Source: Rhodococcus jostii NBRC 16295 (GTDB lineage Bacteria; Actinomycetota; Actinomycetes; Mycobacteriales; Mycobacteriaceae). Taken from it: a stretch of DNA of 64,000 nucleotides. The notes under the pieces were generated by a model that saw only the letters and a list, made by a program, of their open reading frames with translations, had not been told where the DNA came from and made no database searches. Made by a program: the position numbers and the translations under genes. Each line of letters begins with the position of its first letter. Position 1 is the stretch's first letter. The stretch is taken from positions 186,001-250,000 of the forward strand of contig NZ_BCWY01000001.1 of assembly GCF_001894825.1 (NCBI RefSeq), written 5' to 3'. Shown in pieces: positions 1-9,255 of this stretch.

Positions 1-602
1 AATCGATGTCGGGGCGCTGTGGGTGGGCAGGACCTTATTGGTAACCGGGTTGGACTGTAGTGTGTCAGCGCATGGCTTTCCGAAAATGTTGTGCGACATA
101 ACGGTTCGACACATCGCGGTGTACTTCCGATGCCCGGGAGGTGGCAGTCGGGTGGCGGCAGTGACAGGCCAGAGTCCGGGGCTGTGATCGGGTCGACGCC
201 GCGGCCGCAGGGCGTGTCGGTGCGGTGATGCCTGGGCTCGACATCGGTGGGACCGGGACGAACCCGGATGATTCACACTCGGTCACCTCTAACGAGGTGG
301 TGAACGGTGTGCCATTGATGGTAGCGACACGGCGAATGATACCGAAGGGTATCGCTCGAAAGTAACTGGCGTCACATCCACCGTCTCGTTCGCCGGCGTC
401 GCCGATGACCGTGAGGCGCCGGATCCACCTCTTCCGGAGGATTCAGATGTTCCCCGAGCGGCGTGGTGTGCAATTCGGCTCTTCTCCAACGGTGCCTGTC
501 CGGGTCGGCAACGGGACGTCGTACCCGTCGCTCCGACAGCCGTTCCGCTCGCGGGAATCGCTGGTGACTGGCACGTGGAGCGCGCGCACCTGGACACATG
601 GT
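1..602. other. no gene seen
   Basis: No reading frame here has convincing actinobacterial coding character. The short ORFs on both strands are Arg/Ser/Pro-rich and lack ribosome-binding sites. The stretch probably holds the upstream part of the promoter region of the toxin-antitoxin pair. Confidence 0.5.
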
Positions 603-634
603 CTTACGATACTTACACTTGTCTATATCGTAAG
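603..634. promoter_or_regulatory. Inverted repeat upstream of antitoxin, probable operator
   Basis: CTTACGATA (603-611) and TATCGTAAG (626-634) are perfect 9-base inverted arms with a 14-base spacer, ending 30 bases before the antitoxin start. The surrounding DNA is AT-rich against a GC-rich background. Antitoxins of this kind usually repress their own promoter, so this is the best candidate operator. The spacer contains ACTTGTCTATAT (617-628), which resembles an element before the second antitoxin gene at 45177-45188. Confidence 0.6.
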
Positions 635-664
635 AAACGTAGTACTCGGGTGGGGCGGGTCATC

Positions 665-1558
665 ATGAGCAAAGAAGACGGCAACACAGGTCGCACGCGG
701 TATCGGGTCGTGAATCGCGGCGCGGGCCGGGCGGGCGGGACACGGGTTCGGGAGCGCCCGAGGAGTGCGCAGGAGTGGCAGCGGGAGATCACCCGGGTGG
801 TGTCCTCGTTCGAGGGTGCGTCGCGGCGCCCGGCCGGCGGCATCGAGATCGACTTCGAGCTCCGGTTCGATCTCCGGGCGACGGGGCTGGCGCTGGATTG
901 GCTCACCGACGCGTTCCGCACCGCATTGGACGCCGCCGATCTCGCCGACGCCGGCGGTGTGGTGATGCGGGCGTTGTTCGACACCAGCGATACCGACGTG
1001 GTCACCATTCAACTGCAACGGCTGCCCCGTGCCACCCGCGCCGCCCTCACCGAGGGCGGCGCGGGTGACCGGGCGCCGCGCACCGAACGGGGTCTGGCCG
1101 ATCCGGCCCCGACCGTCACAGTAGGAACCGATCCGCATGGACAGGTCGAATTGGAGACCGCGACCGGCAACCTCACCTACGCGTCCCCACTCTCATTGTC
1201 GGGCGACACGATCTCCTCGACCGAGGTCTCCGAGATCCTCTCCCCGTCGGGGAGTGTGAATCGGGCCCTGGCCAACGCCAAGCGGAAGACTCATCAACTC
1301 CTCGGCCTGAAGGTCGGCAACCAGTACCGGTATCCGCTGTTCCAGTTCGACCGCGAGCGCAAACAGATCCGCCCCGTCGCCGAGCACGCGAACCGGCTGA
1401 TGGAATGCGACCTCGACCCGTGGGGAACCCTGGACTGGTGGTTCACCGAGAACCCATTGATCGGTGATCAGCGGCCGGTGGACCGCCTTGCCGTGCACAT
1501 GCTGACGGAGGCCGAGGTGGAGCTGATGGTGGCGGCCGAGCAGATGGGCATGGACTGA
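665..1558 (+). CDS. MbcA/Xre-type antitoxin with long N-terminal extension
   Basis: Probable antitoxin of a RES-type toxin-antitoxin pair, 297 residues. The C-terminal ~110 residues have the layout of this family: a helix-turn-helix-like stretch (STEVSEILSPSGSVNRALANA), a YRYPLFQF motif, then DPWGTLDWWFTENPLIG followed by RPVD. The same order occurs in the second antitoxin (45214). The first ~180 residues are extra: a basic N-terminus, a predicted alpha/beta stretch (about 45-130) and a Gly/Pro-rich linker. I do not recognise that part. The ATG at 665 is preferred over the in-frame start at 575, because translation from 575 would run through the operator-like inverted repeat. The toxin gene starts 5 bases after the stop. 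Confidence 0.7.
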   Translation: MSKEDGNTGRTRYRVVNRGAGRAGGTRVRERPRSAQEWQREITRVVSSFEGASRRPAGGIEIDFELRFDLRATGLALDWLTDAFRTALDAADLADAGGVVMRALFDTSDTDVVTIQLQRLPRATRAALTEGGAGDRAPRTERGLADPAPTVTVGTDPHGQVELETATGNLTYASPLSLSGDTISSTEVSEILSPSGSVNRALANAKRKTHQLLGLKVGNQYRYPLFQFDRERKQIRPVAEHANRLMECDLDPWGTLDWWFTENPLIGDQRPVDRLAVHMLTEAEVELMVAAEQMGMD

Positions 1559-1563
1559 CACCG

Positions 1564-2226
1564 GTGACTGAGCGCTACAACGGCCGGCCCCCGCAGACCC
1601 GGGTGATCCCCGCGGGCACCACACTGCACCGGATCTCCGGTACCGGATCCCCGTACCCACCGAACTCGTTCAATGCCAAAGGTATCCGCGCACTCGGCGA
1701 CCCGCTGCAAGGGCGGTTCGAGCCGATCGACGACTCCCACGGCGGCTACCTCTACGTCGCCCTGTCCCTCGCCGGCGCCGTCGCGGAAGGCATCCTGCGC
1801 GACATCCCCATCCCCCGGTCGGGGATCGTGCGCCGCACACGGCTCGCCGGCAAGACGCACACCCGGATGGTCCTGGGCCGGGACATCACCGTGGCGTCTC
1901 TGCTGGACGGCGACCTCCGATCGCTGAACCTGTCCGGGACCCTGGTCGGCTGTGACCGCAGCGCCTACACCTGGTCCCGCACCACCTGCCATCAGATCCT
2001 GGGCGCCGACCCCAGCGTCGACGGGGTGATCTACCGCTGCCGCAACAACCCCGCCGAACTCGCCCTGATGCTGCTCGACCGCGGAGCCCTCGACTCGGCC
2101 GCACTTCCCATCGCCGAATCCAATGACGTGCTGACCGATCCGGGCACCTGCGACGAGGTGGTCAAGGTCCTCGACGAGGTCCACCACCTGAAATACGTGG
2201 GGGCGGGCAGCGCCCGACTTCCGTAG
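1564..2226 (+). CDS. RES-domain toxin (putative NAD+-consuming enzyme)
   Basis: RES-domain protein of 220 residues, the likely toxin partner of the upstream gene. RES toxins such as MbcT degrade NAD+ in the cytoplasm and are neutralised by their antitoxin. Visible landmarks are LHRISGTG near residue 20 (conserved Arg), FEPIDDSHGGYLYVALSLAGAVAE (conserved Glu region, about 55-80), and VDGVIYRCRNNPAELALML near 155-175. In related proteins the last block usually reads YRSR, so Cys replaces the conserved Ser here; whether activity survives is unknown. The start is GTG, 5 bases after the antitoxin stop, so the two are probably co-translated. Confidence 0.75.
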   Translation: MTERYNGRPPQTRVIPAGTTLHRISGTGSPYPPNSFNAKGIRALGDPLQGRFEPIDDSHGGYLYVALSLAGAVAEGILRDIPIPRSGIVRRTRLAGKTHTRMVLGRDITVASLLDGDLRSLNLSGTLVGCDRSAYTWSRTTCHQILGADPSVDGVIYRCRNNPAELALMLLDRGALDSAALPIAESNDVLTDPGTCDEVVKVLDEVHHLKYVGAGSARLP

Positions 2227-2756
2227 CCCGGGCCTGAAACGGACACGCATGGTTGGCCGCGCACCCCGCGCCCATGACGCAGCGTCCGCAACCCGTGTTG
2301 GGATCGGAGATCTATTGGGAGAGTGGGGTCTCTGGTATGGCGCCCCTCTCGGTCTCCGAAAGGCCTCGATAGTGAGCTGGAACACTTCCCGCCGTTGTTC
2401 TGCTCTGGGCTTCGCGTCATGGCAGTCCCAAGACTTCGGTGCATGCCCAAAAGGGTTCCGCCGCATTCACTGCCAATCGACGGAACCGAGTGCAGAGCAC
2501 CCGAATTCGTATTCTCTCCCCGCAACGACAAGAAGACGGCAGGCATGGCTGGCCACAAGGGTTCTGCAGTCGTCGGCACCGTCGACATGTGGTGCTCTGT
2601 GTAGTCCTGCTGGGCGAAAAGGGTGAGGGGCGCGGGTCCTCGGAGATCAGTGCGGCCCGCGTGTGATTGGTTGCCGTTTCGATCCGCTGGCGGTGAGAGG
2701 ACCGAAATGCCGCTACTGTGTGCGTTCGACGATTGCCCGGCGAGAAGGAGAACAAT
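2227..2756. other. intergenic, no gene seen
   Basis: 530 bases without a credible gene. The ORFs here are short and mixed in composition. The right end presumably holds the promoter of the Lsr2-repeat gene, whose ribosome-binding site (GAAGGAG, 2744-2750) is clear. Confidence 0.5.
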
Positions 2757-3866
2757 ATGGCGGTATCACCGAGGGGTTCTGCAGGATCGGCGAAGAAAAC
2801 GACCAAGGAGATTCGTGAGTGGGCGATCGCGAACGGCCGCGAGGTGTCCTCCCGCGGGAGGATTCCGGTCGAGATCGAGCAAGCCTTCCATGACGCGCAG
2901 GCGAAAACGGCTCAGGCTAAACGGGCGCCGATAAAGAAGACGGCCACGAAGAAGGTAATCGCGAAGCCGACGGCTGTGAAGACGAAGGCCGCGAAGAACG
3001 TACTCGGGGAAAACGCCCCCACAAAGAGCGCGGCGAGCAAGGCTCCAGCGAAGAGAACGACCAAGGAGATTCGTGAGTGGGCGATCGGGGAGGACTTGGA
3101 AGTGTCCTCCCGCGGCCGGATTCCGGCCGAGATCGAGCAAGCCTTCGACGACGCTCAGACGCAGAAGGCTCGAGTCAAACCGGCGCCGGTAAAAAAGAAG
3201 GCGGCAGCGAAGAAGACAGTCGCCAAGAAGACCGCCGCAGCGACTCCGGTCAGGAGGACAGCGGCGAGCAAGGCTCCGGCGGAAAAGAAGACAGTCGCGA
3301 CGAACACGGCTGCGGAGAAGCCGACCGTGAAGAAGCCGGCCATGAAGAAGGCGGTTGCAGAGAAGCCGGTCGCGGCCAAAATGCCGGTGAAAAGGGAAGT
3401 GGTAAGTAAGACTCCGGAGAAGACGACGAACAAGGAGATTCGTGCGTGGGCGATCGCGAACGGCCGCGTGGTGTCCTCCCGAGGAAGGATTCCGGCCGAG
3501 ATCGTGCAAGCCTTCGACGACGCTCAGACGCAGAAGGGTCAGGTCAAACCGGCGCCGGTAAAGAAGACGGCCGCAAACACGACAGCTGCCAAGAAGACGG
3601 CAGCGGCGGCGGCTCCGGCCAAGAGGGTAGCGGCGAGTAAGACTTCGGCGGAGAAGATGGCCGCGACAAAGAAGGCCGGGAAGAAGACCGCGGCGAAGGC
3701 GCCGGTGAAGAGAGTGGCGGTGAGGAAGGCTCCGGCGAAGAAGCCGCCGAGGGAGATTCGTGAATGGGCGATCAAGGCAGGTCACGAGGTGTCCTCCCGC
3801 GGCCGGATTGCGGTCGAGATCGAGCGAGCATTCCATAATGCTCAGGCCGCGATGCCGGTCGCGTGA
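2757..3866 (+). CDS. Lys/Ala-rich protein with four Lsr2-type DNA-binding modules
   Basis: Probable nucleoid-associated protein of 369 residues. Four modules of about 34 residues (about 15-48, 101-135, 223-257 and 330-363) share the pattern EIR-x-WA-x(6)-V-S-S-R-G-R-I-x-x-E-I-x-x-A-F, which is the C-terminal DNA-binding domain of Lsr2, including the RGR tripeptide that enters the AT-rich minor groove. They are separated by 52-87-residue linkers dominated by KK, KT and AA, like the tails of histone H1 or mycobacterial HupB. No Lsr2 N-terminal dimerisation domain is present. Start: ATG at 2757, with GAAGGAG six bases upstream, is preferred over the in-frame 2718 start. The protein should bind DNA at several sites at once; its role as compactor, xenogeneic silencer or anti-silencer is inference. 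Confidence 0.85.
   Translation: MAVSPRGSAGSAKKTTKEIREWAIANGREVSSRGRIPVEIEQAFHDAQAKTAQAKRAPIKKTATKKVIAKPTAVKTKAAKNVLGENAPTKSAASKAPAKRTTKEIREWAIGEDLEVSSRGRIPAEIEQAFDDAQTQKARVKPAPVKKKAAAKKTVAKKTAAATPVRRTAASKAPAEKKTVATNTAAEKPTVKKPAMKKAVAEKPVAAKMPVKREVVSKTPEKTTNKEIRAWAIANGRVVSSRGRIPAEIVQAFDDAQTQKGQVKPAPVKKTAANTTAAKKTAAAAAPAKRVAASKTSAEKMAATKKAGKKTAAKAPVKRVAVRKAPAKKPPREIREWAIKAGHEVSSRGRIAVEIERAFHNAQAAMPVA
2799..3845 (+). repeat. Four coding repeats of the Lsr2-like module
   Basis: Direct repeats of about 102 bases at 2799-2900, 3057-3161, 3423-3527 and 3744-3845. The first three are nearly identical at DNA level (for example GGAGATTCGTG followed by TGGGCGATC, and GTGTCCTCCCG), which suggests recent duplication or gene conversion. 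The fourth is more diverged. The linkers between them differ in length. Confidence 0.85.
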
Positions 3867-4126
3867 CTTGCAACATGGCCCTGATGCACAGCGTGACCAC
3901 CCTGCCGCGAAGGCTATGAGCCTGTGGGGATCACGATCCTCGGCGGTGGTCGGTTGTCCGCGCAGCGGTGCCGGGGAGGGGTGCCGGGGAGGGGTGCGAG
4001 GTATCCCGGCGAACCTGACTCGACGATTCCCGCGCGGAGTGGATCGGGAGGGTCGCACATGTCTTGGGGAACCACCGGTGGCCGCGGTTGCCGGATCTGA
4101 GCACCTTCCGGTGACACGATGGGTGG

Positions 4127-4806
4127 GTGGGGAGACAGAGCGGGATCTTCGGGGTTGCAGGTTTGGTCGTCGGGCTGGTCTTGGTGGTGGTGTACGTCGC
4201 GGCCGTACATGGTGGCGACGTCGTTCCAGCCGGCGTGGACCGATTCATCGATCGTGTCGGTGATCGTGCTTGGGGGCGCCGCGGTGGCCGGGGCCGGTTG
4301 CGGGGTGGTGCTGTGGCTGTCCGGGTGGCGGGTGGGGCGGGACGCGGCGAGCGCGGACGAACGCCGCCGTCGGCGCACCTTCCTGCTGGGCCGAACCGTC
4401 GCCGCGGCCCTGGCTGGTATCACGGTGGGGTTGTTGCCGATGCTGGTGTTGCTGTATGTCGTGTTCACGGCCACTGTGGGCATCGCGGTGGAATGGGCCT
4501 CGGTGCCGGTGCTCTATGCCGGTAGTGCGGTGCTGGCCTACGGGTGCGCCCTGCTTGCTGTGTGGTGGGTGTTGGCCGCGGCGGCCGATGATCGGCGCGC
4601 GGCGACCGTGCGGATGCTCGCGGTGTTGCTTCCGGTCGGTGCACTGACGGCCACCGCCGCGGGTGTGGGCGTCGCTGGTCTGTTCGAGTATTCCACCCTC
4701 CCTGCGACGTTCGTGTGCGTTATCGCGGTGGTGGCCGTTGACGGCCACGGTGGCGCTGGCCCGGGTGCTGACCCGGGCCCCGGCCGTGGGCGCCGGCGCC
4801 CGGTGA
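4127..4806 (+). pseudogene. Multi-pass membrane protein broken by two frame changes
   Basis: Hydrophobic coding potential runs through three frames. A GTG-initiated frame at 4127 begins with a membrane segment (GIFGVAGLVVGLVLVVVYVAA). The next frame continues from about 4240 with three more (SIVSVIVLGGAAVAGAG; ALAGITVGLLPMLVLLYVVF; VLAYGCALLAVWWVLAAAA) and part of another (VLLPVGALTATAAGVGVAG). At about 4738 (GCCGTTGACG) removing one T restores a natural ending, VAVTATVALARVLTRAP, with a stop at 4804-4806. Both changes are one-base gains, so this is either a decayed gene or sequencing error. An uninterrupted alternative frame (4119-5051) ends in Gly/Pro/Arg-rich sequence unlikely to be real. 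Function unknown. Confidence 0.55.
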
Positions 4807-4980
4807 CCTCACCCGCGGTACCTGGACGTCCCTCAAACCGGGCGCGGGAACGGTGCGCGGCCGGTCGAGGATCGGTGAGCACCTCGCGGTGGGGGCGGGG
4901 CACGACCCGGTCCCTCGAGAGGTGGCGTCGTGGAGATTGTGGGGCCACCGATGGAATCTCCTCGGCTCTAGAATCGGGCG

Positions 4981-5448
4981 ATGGACAGGACCGACCGCGC
5001 CAGCCGGGTGATCGCGGCACCACCGGCGATTGTCTACGGCGCCCTCCTTGACCGGGAGTCCCTCGAGGTGTGGTTGCCGCCGGAGGGCATGCGCGGGCGG
5101 GTCGAGCGGTGGGATCCTCGGCCTGGTGGCGGGTTCCGGATGGTTCTGACCTACCTGAACCCCGCCGACAGTCCCGGCAAGACTTCGGATTCGACGGATG
5201 TCGTCGATGTCGGATTCGCCGAGCTGGTGCCAGCGGAGCGGGTGGTGCAGCGGGCGGTGTTCGAGGCTGACGACCCGTTGTACGCGGGCACTATGACGAT
5301 GACCTGGCACCTCGCGGCCGCCGAGGAGGGGACCGAGGTGACCGTCACCGCCACGGACGTGCCACCCGGCATCGACCAAGTGGTACACGAGGCCGGGATT
5401 GCCTCCTCGCTGGCGAACCTGGCGTCGTACGTCGAAGGGACCCTCTGA
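4981..5448 (+). CDS. SRPBCC/AHSA1-like domain protein
   Basis: 155-residue protein of the START/SRPBCC superfamily, of the activator-of-Hsp90-ATPase-like (AHSA1) type. It opens with the typical VIAAPPAIVYGALLDRESLEVWLPPEGM, followed by GGGFRMVLTYL and a C-terminal helix ending ASLANLASYVEG. These proteins form a helix-grip hydrophobic cavity and are usually soluble; ligand and role are unknown. The ribosome-binding site is weak. It follows the broken membrane gene by 174 bases, and no functional link is visible. Confidence 0.8.
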   Translation: MDRTDRASRVIAAPPAIVYGALLDRESLEVWLPPEGMRGRVERWDPRPGGGFRMVLTYLNPADSPGKTSDSTDVVDVGFAELVPAERVVQRAVFEADDPLYAGTMTMTWHLAAAEEGTEVTVTATDVPPGIDQVVHEAGIASSLANLASYVEGTL

Positions 5449-5803
5449 CGGTCGGCTGCGACCCGGGCCCCGGCGCTTTTGTCGAGGACGCGGTAGAACA
5501 CCCACACCCGTCATCGCGAGCACTGCCCGTCTCGACAGAGGTCGGTGGCGCGGGACGGTCTGAGCGGAGGCGGTGGCGCCGAGCACGGGCGAGCCGGGAC
5601 GGGAATGGTTCGGTTCCAGCGGAGTCATCGACAGCCTCCACGTCGGCGATTCCCAGGAGACGACGTACGCCCGTAATGCCCGCGTTGCGTTAGATCAGCC
5701 ACTGTCGTCGGAGATCCCGACTGTCGAGCTGCTCGTCGAGCAAACCGATGGTGGTGAAAAGACGCGGGCGAAGGAGAACGAAGCCAGTGGTGAATGATTT
5801 TGG
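5449..5803. other. intergenic, no gene seen
   Basis: 355 bases between two genes pointing toward each other. A 74-codon frame (5573-5797) lacks a ribosome-binding site and family resemblance. Confidence 0.5.
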
Positions 5804-6391
5804 TCAATTACATTGGGGGCCTGTGATGTAACCCTGTTCGCACCCGTACTGCAGTTGGATCTCCCCGCTGGTCGGGTCTTCCCCACAAGCGAGGCCGCAG
5901 CGTTCGTATCCGTTGACGACCCCGTCACCATTGCGGTCCTGGGAGGGGTCGTATGGATAGCCGGACGCACCGCTGCCGGGATCGACCGTGCTGGCACATG
6001 CTGGGTCCGTCGTCGAGGAGGATCCGTCGGTGTAGACCGACACGCCCCCGTAGTCGCAGTACTGCAGGACCGGCTCGGCCGGGGGAACGTAGGTGTCACA
6101 TACCGCTTCGTAGCCTACGGTCCCGTCCGAGTACAGGGCGGTGCCGGATTGGTAGACGGCCAGGTCACCGCACTCGAAGGTGACTGGCGGCGGTGCGGGC
6201 ACAGCCACCGGCTCGCTCGTCGGCGTCGGCGTCGGCGCCGGTGGCTGTGGTGGAGGCGGTGAGAGCGACGGCGAGGCAATAGACGATCGCGCCGGCTCCG
6301 GCGCCTGGGGTGATGTGTCCTCGGTGCCGCATGCCGTCAGGACAAGGGCGCTGACCGATACGGCAGCGAGAAAGAAATGCTTGAGATTCAT
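5804..6391 (-). CDS. Secreted lipoprotein with Pro-rich linker
   Basis: 195-residue predicted lipoprotein. The N-terminus has a signal peptide with the lipobox LTAC (Cys at about 21), then a Ser/Pro/Thr-rich linker (about 28-70), then a Cys-rich domain with Gly/Tyr/Asp repeats. One segment, DRNGDGVVNGYERCG near residue 155, resembles a calcium-binding or thrombospondin-type-3-like loop. I do not recognise the family. It is divergent from the kinase gene at 6754, and the shared intergenic region may hold both promoters. Confidence 0.7.
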   Translation of the reverse strand: MNLKHFFLAAVSVSALVLTACGTEDTSPQAPEPARSSIASPSLSPPPPQPPAPTPTPTSEPVAVPAPPPVTFECGDLAVYQSGTALYSDGTVGYEAVCDTYVPPAEPVLQYCDYGGVSVYTDGSSSTTDPACASTVDPGSGASGYPYDPSQDRNGDGVVNGYERCGLACGEDPTSGEIQLQYGCEQGYITGPQCN

Positions 6392-6753
6392 CGTTGTTCT
6401 CGTTTAGTTGATCACCGCGATTGTGGAAGCGGCGTTGGCGTGCGCTGATTCCGCTCTTGCTGTGTCTATCGCCGGTACCCCCAGCGGTGTTGCATGTTCG
6501 ACTTTTGAAGGAGGTATCGGGCAGGGTGCCCCGTGCGGCCCCCGGCGGAGAGAGACTCGCTCACCGATATCCGTGTATTCGGGGAGCACTGCGTTCGATT
6601 CGGGCGCCGTCCCGATGACGCCCGTTCGGCAGAGGGTGCTGGCCTCGACCCGTCCCCTTGCCGTGGACGATCGACCATACTTAGTCGCTGGATCACCGAC
6701 AATACGAATGCTCCGGCCGTTGTCGCCGGCGGTGGGCAAAGAGGGAGCACGAC
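6392..6753. other. Divergent intergenic region
   Basis: 362 bases between the lipoprotein and kinase genes, which point away from each other. No credible gene. The AAAGAGGGAG sequence just before 6754 is a good ribosome-binding site for the kinase. Confidence 0.5.
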
Positions 6754-8358
6754 ATGGTCGATGGATCGCGGGCCGGCACGATGTTCGGCCGTTACCAACT
6801 GCAGGTGTTGCTCGCCCGGGGCGGGATGGGCGAGGTCTATCGGGCATATGACACTGTGAAGGGCCGCACCGTGGCCCTGAAGCTCCTGCCTGAGGAGTTC
6901 GCGAAGAACCCCGGGTATCCGGCGCGTTTCCGCCGGGAAGCGCACGCGGCGGCGCGGCTGCAGGAACCGCACGTCATCCCGATTCATGATTGGGGTGAGA
7001 TCGACGGTCTGCTGTACATCGACATGCGGCTCGTCGAGGGATCCGATCTGCGTACCCTGCTGACCAGGGGCGGTCCGATGCCGCCGGCACGGGCGGTGCA
7101 GATCGTCATCCAGATCGCCGCGGCACTCGACGCCGCGCACACCGCCGGACTGGTCCATCGCGATGTCAAACCGGAAAACATCCTGATCACCGGCGACCGG
7201 GACAACGAGTTCGCCTATCTGGTCGATTTCGGTATCGCCAGCGACGCCTTGGCTACCCAGTTGACCACCGCCGGCAGCATCATCGGCACTTACGCCTATA
7301 TGGCGCCCGAACGGTTTGACGACGTGCCGGTGACCGGCCGGTCCGATATCTACTCGCTGGCGTGCGTGCTGTATGAGGCATTGGCCGGCGCCAAGCCCTA
7401 CCCGGCCAGCACGATCAGCGGACTGATAAAGGCTCACCTCACCTCCCCGGTACCGCGCGTCAGCACCACCATGCGGACCATCCCGGTGGGGTTCGACGCA
7501 GTAATCGCGCGCGGCATGGCCAAGGATCCCGCGGACCGCTACGCCTCCGCCGGGCAGTTCGCAAGCGCCGCACAATCCGCACTCACCCACGACAACCGCC
7601 ACACCGCCCGCACGATCGCGGAGACCACGCTCCGGCCGACCACCGCGATGCCGACCATCGAGCCGACCACCTTCGATCCGGCGCCGCCGGACCGCGAACA
7701 CGCGGTGCCGCAGCAAACCGGGCCGACGCAGCAGCCGAAACCCTCGCACGTCGTGCCGGTGCTGATGGCGCTGCTCCTCGTCGGTATGCTCGCCGTGGGC
7801 GGCGTCGTGGCCTGGTTGGTCGTGAGCCAAGGCAACTCTGGCCAGGCATCGTCAGCCGCGGGCACCAGCACCACAACTGCCGCCCTACCGGTTCCGGTAC
7901 TCCCGCCGGTCGATAGCAGGCACGCACCCACAGCTCCAAACAGCAGGCAAGCACCCACAGCTCCAAACGTCGAAACCCCGGTGCCGGTACCGGCGCCCGC
8001 ACCTGCACCGGAAACAGCGCGACTCGGCGATCTCGGACTTGCCATCCCGATGGCCCAACCGCGCTGCGACGGCACGGGCATCGTTGTGGTGGGGTCGGCG
8101 ATCACGCCTGGCCAGTACGCCGAGGACGTCCAACGATTCCTCGTTGCACACCCGGAGTCGTCATACCTGCGCACGGATCAGGCGTGTCCCTCCCTGCGGC
8201 AGGCGACGGACGAGGGCAATCCGATCTACGCGGTGTACAAATCGGCAGGAAAGTCCACAGAAGCGGTCTGCACTCTCGTGCGAGCGGTAGGTGGGGATGC
8301 ATACGGCAAGTGGCTCGATATGTATTCCGATCCAACTTTCATAATCCCGTGCCCATAA
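6754..8358 (+). CDS. Transmembrane Ser/Thr protein kinase (PknF/PknD-like)
   Basis: 534-residue Hanks-type kinase. The catalytic domain (about 14-280) has the glycine loop ARGGMGEVYRAYD (21-33), Lys43 in VALKLLP, HRDVKPEN (135-142), DFG (158-160), an activation loop with Thr171/172, and MAPE. After a Pro/Thr-rich juxtamembrane stretch comes one membrane helix (about 334-358). The outer C-terminal part begins with a Pro/Ala linker containing the near-duplicate RHAPTAPN/RQAPTAPN, then a ~100-residue domain with four cysteines that is probably the sensor. All catalytic motifs are intact. The start is supported by AAAGAGGGAG about seven bases upstream. Confidence 0.9.
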   Translation: MVDGSRAGTMFGRYQLQVLLARGGMGEVYRAYDTVKGRTVALKLLPEEFAKNPGYPARFRREAHAAARLQEPHVIPIHDWGEIDGLLYIDMRLVEGSDLRTLLTRGGPMPPARAVQIVIQIAAALDAAHTAGLVHRDVKPENILITGDRDNEFAYLVDFGIASDALATQLTTAGSIIGTYAYMAPERFDDVPVTGRSDIYSLACVLYEALAGAKPYPASTISGLIKAHLTSPVPRVSTTMRTIPVGFDAVIARGMAKDPADRYASAGQFASAAQSALTHDNRHTARTIAETTLRPTTAMPTIEPTTFDPAPPDREHAVPQQTGPTQQPKPSHVVPVLMALLLVGMLAVGGVVAWLVVSQGNSGQASSAAGTSTTTAALPVPVLPPVDSRHAPTAPNSRQAPTAPNVETPVPVPAPAPAPETARLGDLGLAIPMAQPRCDGTGIVVVGSAITPGQYAEDVQRFLVAHPESSYLRTDQACPSLRQATDEGNPIYAVYKSAGKSTEAVCTLVRAVGGDAYGKWLDMYSDPTFIIPCP

Positions 8359-9255
8359 ACCCTAAAACGGCCGTGACGTTCTTCTGCAACATCAAGGGGT
8401 TTACAGGGAGACACATCAGGTAAGGCCGCGCGCCACCCGATTCGTTGAACATATCCGTTGCTCGGCGAGTAACTATCGCATCGCCTCGGAACCGGGAGAA
8501 GCCCCGAAATCTCGCAGATCTTGTGGCAGAACGCATACGGTCCGATGCGTGGCTCGGCAAGTGAAACACATGGTCATGTGCCTCGTGTAGCAACTCGACG
8601 ATAATTGTTGTCGCCACACTAGTTTCCCGCTATCGAGTAGCCACTGCCGTCCAGGCCGGAATGGGCACTCGACCGGGCCTGCTCGACCGGACTGCAATTG
8701 CAGCCTCCCGGGTCGCTCTCCGTGTTCTTTAGATGCGCGAACCATTGATGACATCGAAGCAGGCAAAGAGGACGATGAAACCAACCGGTCCCCACCCGCC
8801 GGGCCGTATCCTAGAACGCGCAAGGCGATGCTGCACAACGCATTGCGCTTGGAGGCGACTGTCTATGCCCCTTTCACGACTTCCGGGTGTAACGATGACC
8901 ACCGTCGGCCGGACCCGCGGTGGGATCCCAATATGAGTCCGCCGGCAACGAATTACCTCAGGAAACCTGTTCCTATCGTCGCGGCTTCAGGATTGAGGCG
9001 CCGCCTCAATAATCGCCCCAAGTCCGGACACATGTGCAACAGCAAGCCGATCCGTCCGCGCCAGCCATCTGCGGAAATCGACCGTTCGCAACATTTCTGC
9101 AGAGTGGAGCCGGTGGCCACCGAGATCGGGAAACCGCTAACGCGGTGTCGGTGGTACGCGCACTACCCCGACCCTGCCTGGTCGAGAGTCCTCGTCCCGA
9201 GATCCGGAGATTCTTTGATCTGCACCGATCCGGGAGCTCCCCGTAAGGATGCAAG
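8359..9255. other. intergenic, no gene seen
   Basis: About 900 bases with lower GC than the neighbours. Several ORFs of 60-150 codons exist on both strands, but none has a ribosome-binding site or recognisable protein. It could contain a decayed gene or an untranslated RNA; nothing specific is supported. Confidence 0.4.

Noticed and set aside
1468-2466. 332-codon minus-strand frame opposite the first RES toxin
   Set aside because: Shadow; the RES motifs are on the plus strand.
2799-3845. CRISPR-like interpretation of the repeated DNA at 2.8-3.8 kb
   Set aside because: Repeats are about 102 bases, in frame, encode a conserved DNA-binding module and are separated by Lys/Ala-coding linkers of different length.
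2766-4058. 430-codon minus-strand frame opposite the Lsr2-repeat gene
   Set aside because: Arg/Leu/His-rich mirror of Lys/Ala codons; no ribosome-binding site; shadow of the plus-strand gene.
6466-7830. 454-codon minus-strand frame opposite the Ser/Thr kinase
   Set aside because: The plus strand carries complete kinase motifs; the antisense frame is Gly/Arg/His-rich without family features.
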